Assembly: GCA_030272155.1 (NCBI GenBank)
Contig: CP126202.1
Location: forward strand, 1,054,001 to 1,118,000
Origin: Tetradesmus obliquus
Taxonomy: Eukaryota > Chlorophyta > Chlorophyceae > Sphaeropleales > Scenedesmaceae
Direction of reading: 5' to 3'
Length of the DNA stretch: 64,000 nucleotides
Each line of letters begins with the position of its first letter. The first letter of the stretch is position 1. The translations under genes were made by a program, and so were the position numbers. Positions 46,131-64,000 of this stretch are shown piece by piece. The notes under the pieces were generated by a model. That model was not told the DNA's origin and did not search any database. It worked only from the letters and a program-made list of their open reading frames with translations.

Positions 46131-49100
46131 TCAGCTGCCGCATGGGTAGGGGCAGCATGCCGCTGACAACCCCTGCTTGGCAGCCACCGCATTGCACAGG
46201 TTCTCTGAACAGCCGCCTCCGTTGCTCAACAGATTGATGTTGAGGCTGGGTGGGAAGCTGCGCATGTTGTCGGCCTTGCAGGAGGCTCCCTGGATTGTTG
46301 CGAAGCACATGCACTTGCCGCTTGCTGCGCATGGGCCGTTAGGGTTGCCAGAGCACACTGCAAGGCCAGGGGGGCACAGGCACCCAATATACATTGTAAG
46401 GGCAGTTTTGATAAAACAATGGTTACCACACGCTGCATGGAATGCCAATCAGCATTTCAATGACTGCTGCTGAAAACCAATGAGCTTGCAATTGCAATTG
46501 CTTGCTGCATATGAGCCTGTGTTTGTGTATGAGCCTGTAATGTGTTTGTGTCAGAGCCTGTGATGTGTACAGCATGCACCTTCTGCAGTTATCGCACATT
46601 CGCTTTTTGGCTTTGAACGTGGCATGCAACTGCTCCCGGTGATATCTGGCTGCATTGAAGGTGCCTCATGTTGGATTTGAAAATGTGTTGTTGCTGTCAC
46701 TCACAGTTGGTGTGGGAGATGCAGGCGACGCCAGCCTTGCCTTCCCTGGCACATGTCGTGTTGGTTTGGAACTGGCTGCCAGGACACGCTGATGCTGTGC
46801 CACCAGTCATACAGACTGAGCATGTGCCAGCAACACTGATCGTGCCTGCTGTTACAGCAACAGGCACTGTGCAGGCAACAGCAGCAGGGCTAGGGCTGGG
46901 GCTGTGACTTGGGTTTGCAGGCGGAGTTGGCTGTGGGCTAGGGACAGGGCTGGGTGAGGGCGACGGGCTTGGACTAGCTTTGAGAGATGGTGATGGGCTG
47001 GGGCTGAATGGTGGTGTTGGTGCCGGCAACGGGCTGGCAACAGGTTTGGGTGATGGCGAGGGGCTGGGGCTGGCTTTGGGTGATGGTGAGGGGCTGGGAC
47101 TAGGTAATGGTGTCGGTGAGGGGAGGGCAACAGGTTTGGGTGATGGTGAGGGGCTGGGGCTGGCTTTGGGTGATGGTGAGGGGCTGGCAACAGCTTTGGG
47201 TGATGGTGATGGGCTGGGGCTGGCTTTGGGTGACGTTGTTGGTGATGGACTGGGGCTGGGACCAGGGCTTGGGACTGGGCTTGCAGGAGGAGTTGGCTGA
47301 GGGCTGACAACAGGAGAAGGGCTGGGCAACAGGGATGGGCTGGGGCTGAGTGATGGCGATGGTAATGGTGAGGCAAGAGGAGATGGGCTTGGCTGCTGCT
47401 GCGTGCATGGGTAGGGGCAGCACGCTGCGTACAGTCCCTGCTTGGCAGCCACTGCATTGCACAAGTTCTCTGAACAGCCGCCTCCGTTGCCCAGCAGAGC
47501 TGCATTGAAGCTTGCTGGGAAGCTGATCATGTTGTCAGCCTTGCAGGAGGCGCCGTTTGCTGTGGCGAAGCACATGCACTTGCTGCTTGCTGCGCATGGG
47601 CCGTTGGGGTCGCCAGAGCACACTGTAGCCACCAAAGCAGCACAAACAAGCAAACCCATTCAGGCAGTGTTAGCAAGCGCACGGAATACAGCAACGTGCA
47701 CAACATGTTGTTCTCTATCCAACTGCCGATGGTGCAAAGGCTTAGGCCCATGCAGCTCATATCAAACGATACCAAAAGTAATGCTTGCAGCAACACTAAT
47801 GAGATGGGTTGCAGTCCACAATGCTGCAAACACATTTGCATCTGTCGCTGGCAAAGACACGCAACCAGAAGCGTTGCTACTCACGGCTTGTGCGGGGGAT
47901 GCACAATACACCTTTTAGTTGATCTCTTTCGCAAGTTGTATTGGTCGCGAAGTATGCACCAGGGCATGTTGCCGCAGAGCCGCCAGTGTCTTTCAAGCAG
48001 ATTGAGCACGTGCCAGTGACAACACCAGCGCTTGTTACCAGTGGGACAGGGACTGTGCAAGCCAATGTCACTGGGGAGGGGCTGGGGCTTGGGGCGGGAG
48101 CAGGGCTGGCAGGCGGTGTCGGCTGCAGACCTGGCTGTGGGCTGGGGCTGGGCGGGTGTGATGGTGATGGGCTGGGCAGCTGAACTGCTGGTGATGGGCT
48201 GGGCAGTGGAGCTGCTGGTGATGGGCTGGGCAGTTGAGCTGCTGGTGATGGGCTAGGACTGGGTAGCTCAGGTGATGGTGATGGGCTGGGCAGCGCAGGT
48301 GATGGTGATGGGCTGGGCAGCGCAGGTGATGGGCTGGGCAGCACCGGTGATGGGCTGGGCAGCTCAGGTTCTGGTGATAGGCTGGGCAGCTGTAATTCTA
48401 ACGATGGGCTGGCACTGGGTAGCGCAGGTGATGGTGTTGGGCTGGGGAGCACAGGTGATGGTGATGGGCTTGGCAGCGCAGGTGATGGTGATGGGCTGGG
48501 CAGCTCAGGTTCAGGAAATAGGCTGGGCAGTTGATTTTCTGGCGATGGGCTGGGCAGCACAGGTGATGGTGATGGGCTGGGCAGCGCAGGTGATGGTGAT
48601 GGGCTGGGCAGTTGTGAAGATGCTGATGGTGAAGGGCTGGGGCTTGTCTGCTGGGGTGCGGGTGAGGCAAGCGGAGATGGACTCGACTCCTGTTGGGTGC
48701 ATGGGTAGGGGCAGCACGCCCCCGACAGTCCCTGCTTGGCGGCCACTGCGTTGCACAGGTTCTCCGAACAGCCGGCCCCGTTGCCCAACAGAGCTGAATT
48801 GAAGCTTGCCGGGAAGCTGATCATGTTGTCAGCCTTGCAGGAGGCGCCATTTTCTGTGGCGAAGCACATGCACTTGCCGCTTGCTGCGTATGGGCCGTTG
48901 GGATCGCCAGAGCACACTGTAGCAGTCAGTGCAGCACAGGAAGGCGAGTATATTATAATAGTAGTCCAAGTCTACACAGAGAAGATCAAAGCCGCGCGCA
49001 TCAGGGCGAACTGCACGCAGCTTTGTCGCTTGCCGTTCAAAGAGGCCTGTTGCACAAGCTGCAAAAATTGCTGACAGGGTGCGCAACTGTCGCATGCAGC

Positions 49101-52027
49101 AGCGTGGTGCCTTGCAAGACGCCTCCTTTGTCGTCCTGCGATGTTGCTGCTGTGCAGGCATGATAATGTCACTCACGGCTTGTGCGTGGTATGCAGACGA
49201 CTCCGTCATGTCCTTCTCTGCTGCACGTCTTGTTGGTTGCAAAGTATGCATCAGGGCATGTTGTTGCAGTACCCCCAGTGCTGGTCAGGCACGTTGAGCA
49301 AGTGCCGTTGACGTTGCCGGCGCTTGTTACCACTGTGACAGGGACTGCACAGGTCAGTGGTGCCGGGGAGGGGTTGGGATTGGGGCTTAAGGAGGGGTCA
49401 GGGTTGGCAGGCGATGGGGTAGGGCTGGGTGATGATGATGGTGATGGGCTGGGGCTGGGCTGCTCGGGTGATGGTGATGGGCTGGGGCTGGGCTGCTCAG
49501 GTGTTGGTGACGGACTGGGATCTGCAGGAGGCACAGGCTCTGGGCTGGGGTTGGGAGTGGCTGCAATGCAGGGTGATGGCGAGGGAGTGGGAGTTGGTGA
49601 CGGGCTGAAGCTTGGGGGTTGGCCTGCCGGTGGAGTTGGCTGGAGGTCGGGAGGAGGGATTGGGCTTGGTGTTGGGGAGACCAACGGGCTGGGACTGGGG
49701 TTAGGGCTGGGCTTGGGATGCCTGCAAGCGACAAGGCAGCAGTCGTTGCAGGGATGTTGGCCATGCCCAGGCCAGCACATGCTGGCACAGCTGTATGTGA
49801 GCTGTGATCGACATCGTCCGTGTGACCTCACAGCATGCTGCAGTTGTACTCGTTGCAGCGCTGCAGCAGCACTGCCAACAGTAAGACAAGGGCATGCTGC
49901 AGCTTGCCAATGTACAGCAGCAATAGCTTACTATCAGTACACCCAGATGCATCAGGACATGTGTAGCAAGTCGGCATGTCTGCACACATGTGATGAAACA
50001 GGCGCCATCCCTTGCAAGTTGCTTCTATCAAGCCATCACGCCCGCCAAATCGGCTGACTCACTTCGTGTGGTGTTTGGACGGCGTAGGGCTCTTGTCTGG
50101 TGCATGGTGCTTCTCTGGTTTAGGGCTTCTGCCTGGTTCATGGTCCTCCTCAGGTCTAGGGCTCTTGCCTGGTGCATGGCTCTTCTCTGGTTTGGGGCTC
50201 TTGTCATGCGCGCGGCTCTCCTCAGGTTTGGGGCTCTTGCCTGGTGCATGGCCCTTCTCTGGTTTGGGGCTCTTGTCATGCGTGTGGCTCTCCTCAGGCC
50301 TGGGGCTCTTGTCATGCGCGTGGCTGTCCTCAGGTTTGGGGCTTTTGTCATGCGTGTGGCTCTTTCCAGGCCTGGGGCTCTTGTCATGCATGTGGCTCTG
50401 CTCAGGCCTGGGGCTCTTGTCATGGGTGTGGCTCTTTTCAGGCCTGGGGCTCTTGTCATGCATGTGGCTCTGCTCAGGCCTGGGGCTCTTGTCATGCGCG
50501 TGGCTCTCCTCAGGCTTGGGGCTCTTGTCATGCGCGTGGCTCTCCTCAGGTTTGGGGCTCTTGCCTGGTGCATGGCTCTTTTCAGGCCTGGGGCTCTTGT
50601 CATGCATGTGGCTCTTTTCAGGCCTGGGGCTCTTGTCATGCGCGTGGCTCTTTTCAGGCCTGGGGCTCTTGTCATGCGCGTGGCTCTCCTCAGGACTGGG
50701 GCTCTTGTCATGCATGTGGCTCTGCTCAGGCCTGGGGCTCTTGTCATGCATGTGGCTCTGCTCAGGCCTGGGGCTCTTGTCATGCGCGTGGCTCTCCTCA
50801 GGTTTGGGGCTCTTGCCTGGTGCATGGCTCTTCTCTGGTTTGGGGCTCTTGTCATGCGCGTGGCTCTCCTCAGGCCTGGGGCTCTTGTCATGCGCTTGGC
50901 TCTCCTCAGGCCTGGGGCTCTTGTCGTGCGTGTAGCTGTCCTCAAGTTTAGGGCTCTTGTCATGCGTGCGGCTCTCCTCAGGTTTGGGGCTCTCGCCTGG
51001 TGCATGGCTCTTCTCTGGTTTGGGGCTCTTGCCTGGTGCGTAGCTCTTCTCTGGTTTGGGGCTCTTGCCTGGTGCATGGTTGTCCTTATGTTTCGGGTTG
51101 TTGCCTGGCGCATGGATTCTCCCAAATATACTGCTTAGGCTTTGTGTTTGTAGTTCTTCTGAGCTGCGGTCGTTGTGAGGAGCCAGGCTGTAACTTGCTG
51201 GTGAGCCATTACTTGTGATGGGTATTTCCTGCAAGCCAGGGCTGACTTTTGGCAGGCCAAACATCTTGAATGGTCGTGCTTTCTTGCTGGCAGCTGTGTC
51301 CTTGAGGCTGGTGTTTATTCCTGGATGTAGGACTGCAGCAACAACAACAGCAAAAAGCAACAGCAACGACTTTAGCACGGGCAGCAACAACAGAGACGCG
51401 GCTTGCGTGCCATGCTTTGATCAGACTGTGTGACAGCATTCGTTGCTGATGCTGTGCTTAGGTACAGAATTATCTGTGTGGGTGCTTCTGCCTCTGCTCT
51501 GCAGAGTACGTACGACATCCAGTGGGGCATGCATATCTCAACGAAGCTGCATACTTTGCCACTCCCGTGTATGCCAGCAAGGGCACATCTATGCTGCTGC
51601 CGCCGACAGCAGCACGTTAGATGCTGGTGATAACCACATGCAACTGGTCAGCCTGCTGGAACAAAGCAGCAACTGCTGCAATATGAAGTTGGAGTAGCAC
51701 TGTGGTGGCTAGCAGCAGCGTTGCTGCTTGTCACAGCTGCTCACCTGTCCAAGCCACGCAGCCTGCAAATGGGGTGGTGCGCCAGATGCATCCAGCAGGA
51801 CATACAATATTCCAGTCTTCGGGTACACTGTCCATCCTCCAGCAGGAATTGAAGGCCCACAGATGGTTATCACCATTGCAGTCGGTTGACTGACTGACAG
51901 TTGGCCAGTACCAGGCGCCAGCAATTGTGCAGTCTTGACGTGCTGCAGCTGCGTTGATATGACAGGCAACGCATGAGAGCGCCATTATTAGCACTAAGCT
52001 GACTCGAGGCGAACTTGGAAGCCCCAT
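46131..52027 (-). CDS. Secreted modular Cys-rich, Pro-rich glycoprotein
   Basis: Exons, fully phase-consistent: 51745-52027, 50063-51332, 49177-49721, 47885-48916, 46705-47622, 46131-46357; 1424 residues. Signal peptide ([20 protein letters not shown]), N-terminal Cys domain ([12 protein letters not shown] ... [19 protein letters not shown]), a long 12-residue repeat region rich in [12 protein letters not shown], then three repeats of [Ser-Pro linker - Cys half (TCS(V/I/T)CL ... [14 protein letters not shown] ... CIPRTS) - intron - Cys half ([20 protein letters not shown] ... [16 protein letters not shown] ... CCPYPC)], ending CGS-TGA. The intron falls at the same phase-1 point in every module, so each module is one intron-split domain. 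Secreted wall or matrix role is inferred from the signal peptide and (SP)n. The Cys module is not one I can name. Confidence 0.85.
50063..51130 (-). repeat. 36-base coding repeat (12 residues), about 28 copies
   Basis: Unit KSP(R/K)PE(E/K/Q)SH(A/M/T)HD, with a variant [12 protein letters not shown]. The His-x-His-Asp and Glu pairs are acidic/metal-binding in character and Ser-Pro is retained. Because 36 is a multiple of three and units lack stops, all six frames are open. Confidence 0.95.
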
Positions 52028-52929
52028 CTTTGCAGAGCTGCTGCTGTCGATTCGCGCGGGAAAGCTATCTGCCAGTGATGAGCAGCACGTGAATTGTTGA
52101 GACCATTCTGTACATTCTGTGAACTTAGAGGCGTACAAATGGCAGCCAAGCTACAACCAACAGGACCCTGCACTACACTGCCAAAGCAAAGCACCGCAGC
52201 CGTTGCTCCGTTCGCCTAGCGACAACCTGAACATGACGATTTTTTTGGTGTCAGTACCATGAATCAAACTATTCTTCGTCATCTCATGTGATGTAACAAC
52301 CCTAGACCACGAAAGCAGCTGGACAGACATCACACGACGCTCAACGGATTGTAAGGAGCGATCTATGAGGCATTGGCATCTGCGAAACTATGGTGCTCAT
52401 TTGTACCGCAGCAGCAGACCTGCTGACACGAGCACCCAACCCCAGCACCTACTGTGCAGCTGCCTGAGGCACAGGCTGTGGTTCCGTTGCAGCAACAGCA
52501 ACAGATAACAATGAGCACATGCCAGGCTCAGCGCCAGCAGTCCGCACCAGAGGAATATTTGTAGAAATGCTTCTTTAAGCAACAATCACGAGTGCTGCAC
52601 GACCTTTGGGACTTCCAAGCTGCCTCTTCGCCATAGTCTGCTGCAGGTGTTCCTGCAAGAGCACAAGGTACCTGCCAGGCACAGTGTGCATGCGCACATG
52701 CATATATGCTACAGCCTGCATGTGTATTTTGGCACAGCATACCTGTACACTAACTTTGGCTGCTTCGGGCCTACTGACGTGCATGAAATTACGCTGCCGT
52801 GGTTGTCAAAACAACTGGCACTGCTCAAGTCACTTATGTGATTGATCAGCCTGCCAGCTTGACCATCATGCGCCCCTGCAGCGCAGTTGACCCACCGGTT
52901 TGCCACACGACAGCAAGTACTGCGTTAAC

Positions 52930-53250
52930 AGCCCCAAAGCCTGTTCCTGCAAGCAGAAGGGTTGTGCGCATCGCAACACACTGCCCAAAACCTGTTCCTG
53001 CAATCAGAAGAATTGTGCGCATCGCAAAACACTGCCCAAAGCCTGTTCTGCAAGCAGAAGAATTGTGCGCATCGCAACACACTGCCCAAAGCCTGTTCCT
53101 GCAAGCAGAAGGGTTGTGCGCATCGCAACACACTGCCCAAAGCCTGTTCCTGCAAGCAGAAGGGTTGTGCACATTGCAACACACTTCTCAAAGCCTGTTC
53201 CTGCAAGCAGAAGGGTTGTGCGCAGCGCAACACACTGCCAGCAGCATAAC
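52930..53250 (+). repeat. 51-base tandem repeat, about six copies, CXC-like in one frame
   Basis: One frame reads KACSCKQKGCAHRNTLP per unit. One unit (near 53046) has lost a base, so the frame is not continuous. See findings. Confidence 0.9.
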
Positions 53251-53699
53251 CGCAGCAATACTGGGCTGCCTTTGACGAAAAATGGACAATGCCAGGTTGC
53301 AGTACCAAGCACCCCGTGGTGGCAGCATCTCTGTATTGTTGGGTCATTACACAGCGCACAGTTATATGACCAAGCTGCGCAGCTCGACTACAATGCGTAC
53401 ACACGAGCCCCTAGAGCACGTCCCAAATATATATAAATGTGACACACACACCGTCAGGCCAGCTGCTGCTGCTGCTGCTGCACTAGCAGCTGAAGTCACT
53501 GCTGCTAGCACCCTGCCAGCTGTTTCACACGGTGCTTGTGTTGCACACAAGCGTGGTTCATCAAAAGCTGACATTACTTGATGCCTGCCGCTAACAAAGC
53601 TATAACAAGTAGACATGTTTAGTCTTCCCGCTGCAAGGGCTCCATGCAGTGCGTCGCGATCATGATGTAATACCTGTGTCATACCTGTGAACGCTAAGG

Positions 53700-54315
53700 T
53701 GTAGAACACAGCCAATCCATGTGGGATTGGCTGCTTGTGCTACACCTCAAGGTGGAACAACAAGGAACACGCAATGGCACCTCAAGGTGGGCATTATAAC
53801 AACTGCCGCCTCCAAGCAGCAGCACCAGCAGACAGTTGCATTGCTGCAATGCACAGCCACAAAGCTGCAGACTTCCAGGAGTGTCCGTAAGATTGCCACG
53901 TATACAACACCTACATGCCACGAGCAGCTGCCCTGGAGCTGAACAGCTGTACGATGCAACACTGCACATATCTATAAGGAATCGAAACAATGAGCCCTAT
54001 AAGGAATTGAAACAATGAGCCCTATATAGGCTAAGGGCTCGGCTTGCAGAACTCAGCCGACCCATGTTTGAATGGCTGCTTGTGCTGCCGTAAGGAAAAC
54101 GCAATGTCACCCAAAGGTGGACAACACAACAACTGCTGCCTCCAAGCAGCAGCACCAGCAGACAGTTTGCATTTCTGCACTGCACAGCCACAAAGCTGCA
54201 GATTGACTTGGGGAGTGTCCATGGAAATGTCCGGTACACAATACAACATGTCAACGGTCAGCTGCCTTGAAGCTGCGCAGCTGTAAGAGCAACACTGCAC
54301 ATTCGTAGAAGGAGC
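53700..54315. repeat. Direct duplication with unit of about 340 bases
   Basis: Two diverged copies (53705-53990, 54045-54310) share AACTGC-GCCTCCAAGCAGCA, CAGACAGTT-GCATT and TGCACAGCCACAAAGCTGCA. GAAACAATGAGCCCTATA is itself doubled at 53985-54025. Confidence 0.85.
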
Positions 54316-54416
54316 TGAAACAAGGTGATGTAGCAGGTACTCACATCAACTATGACACTTGAGCAGTAATTGCCGCACACAGCCATTCATGTACGGCGCA
54401 GCCGTCTGGGTGGAGA

Positions 54417-63048
<8,632 letters not shown>

Positions 63049-64000
63049 GACTGTTATCGATTGTACAACTACTGCAATCGCGCAGCCAATTCGGTGGCAA
63101 TCAAGCGCAGCTGTCAGTGTTCAAATGGAATTGCCGGGCGACCGGCCTGACCACACACGTCTCAGATGTACAGGCTGTTCCAGCACGCGTGACAGCAGCA
63201 TTGATGACAACTGCTTTGCATTGCTCATGCTCTGTTACAGCGTCGCCGCCAAATGATGTGACAACATCAAATCCGGCCCGGTTCTGCCAGCCCGGCCCGC
63301 CATCTCCAATCGTTAGCCGAAGCACGTAGACGCCTTAACCCATGGAGCACGAATAAAAGTTTGCTGTAGTATAAAGAGTTACACGTGCAATTGACTAGGT
63401 CTGTGGCTAACGAACTTGCTGCGGTAAAACAGGGCGTCAGGACTTCAAGCCACAGCAAGCCAGTGGCCTAAGGCCATGTGACAACATGCTCTGAGAACTT
63501 TCTTCTGAAAGTTTAAAAGGCCGCAACCGCTTAAGAACGCACATCAAGTAGGATGGAGCTGCAGTACACAACAGCAACACTGGCTGTTGCAGCCGTGGCC
63601 ACCTTTTTGCGAAGCATACCTCAATCAAACAGTACTGGCATGACAGAAGCGCCGGCATGACAAGACAGCAGGTTCGCTGCGGCAGCGCCTGCTGCAGTAG
63701 CCCTGCTGGGCTGCATGCAAAACATAACACTCCCATTATAAAAACATATGCCTGCTGGCACATCAAAGCAGCAGCAAGCTTGCTGCTCGCCTTGAGGTGC
63801 ATTAGGCATGCGGCAGGGCACTAGTGCTGCGAGTCATCTGTCAGTCAACATGCATTCTGTTGTTACAGGGCTGCAGCAACGCGCCACCTGGGCATGTACA
63901 GCAGACACAGCCTTACGCGAATACAAAGCAATAGCCAAACTCGTCTTCAACTGTGCCTCAACGATTGCGTCTATGACTGCGCTCGCGTGTATGCCACACT
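63049..64000. other. No supported gene
   Basis: 5' flank of the haloperoxidase-like gene and window edge. Open frames are short and motif-free on both strands. Confidence 0.4.

Larger units (their letters stand above)
52028..54416. other. No supported gene; contains a 51-base tandem repeat and a duplicated segment
   Basis: The 5' flank of the glycoprotein gene. 53705-53990 and 54045-54310 are a diverged direct duplication (GGAACAACAAGGAA-ACGCAA / CTCCAAGCAGCAGCACCAGC / GCACAGCCACAAAGCTGCAG), spacing near 340 bases. Confidence 0.5.

Noticed and set aside
49990..51138. Long plus-strand open frames of 260-382 codons (repeats of [25 protein letters not shown] and similar)
   Set aside because: They are antisense to the 36-base coding repeat. 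A stop-free unit whose length is a multiple of three opens all frames; the minus-strand frame joins in phase to signal peptide and Cys exons.
41145..52027. Pherophorin identity for the Ser-Pro-rich genes
   Set aside because: The linkers resemble pherophorins, but the Cys domains show none of the pherophorin domain pattern.

Overview
The window reads as nuclear DNA of a green alga (Chlorophyta, probably Chlorophyceae). The evidence is GC-rich, intron-rich genes with GT-AG junctions, plant-type protein families (alpha-amylase, molybdenum-cofactor sulfurase, arginine-rich tandem CCCH zinc finger, FluG/nodulin-type glutamine synthetase), Ser-Pro-rich secreted wall-type glycoproteins, and a very high load of (CAG)n/(CTG)n in both introns and exons. 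No rRNA, tRNA, CRISPR or bacterial-type operon was recognised.

Layout. 104-3279 (+): 3' part of an alpha-amylase gene. 5531-7062 (-): SAP-like protein of unknown role. About 8350-9284 (+): 5'-truncated LINE inside a duplicated scrap of the next gene. 9472-16184 (-): molybdenum-cofactor sulfurase. 18083-19873 (-): acidic phosphoprotein-like gene, last exon not found. 21993-27536 (+): CCCH zinc-finger gene. 33143-39050 (-): FluG-type glutamine synthetase domain. 41145-43889 and 46131-52027 (-): two tandem paralogous secreted modular glycoproteins; the first is broken by a short LINE insertion. 54417-63048 (-): secreted PAP2/vanadium-haloperoxidase-like protein. The long stretches between hold degenerate repeats and minisatellites and no gene I can support.

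The main observation is a pattern. In nearly every multi-exon gene, short segments that cross a splice junction are tandemly multiplied. Extra 'exon head plus acceptor' copies lie upstream of the intact exon, and extra 'exon tail plus donor' copies lie downstream. Copies are diverged, usually carry CAG/CTG tracts, and often keep working-looking splice sites. Arrays reach 8 copies (sulfurase exon 4 tail; haloperoxidase-like exon 7 head). In the zinc-finger and sulfurase genes the extra copies could serve as alternative exons. I know of no named system that matches this; it is the best candidate for something undescribed here.

Exon boundaries were chosen by conserved protein motifs, GT/AG sites and phase continuity. 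Most models are phase-consistent end to end. Exceptions are noted: LINE disruption at 41899-42050, a one-base frame break near 55800, and an in-frame TAG near 6902. No expression data were available.
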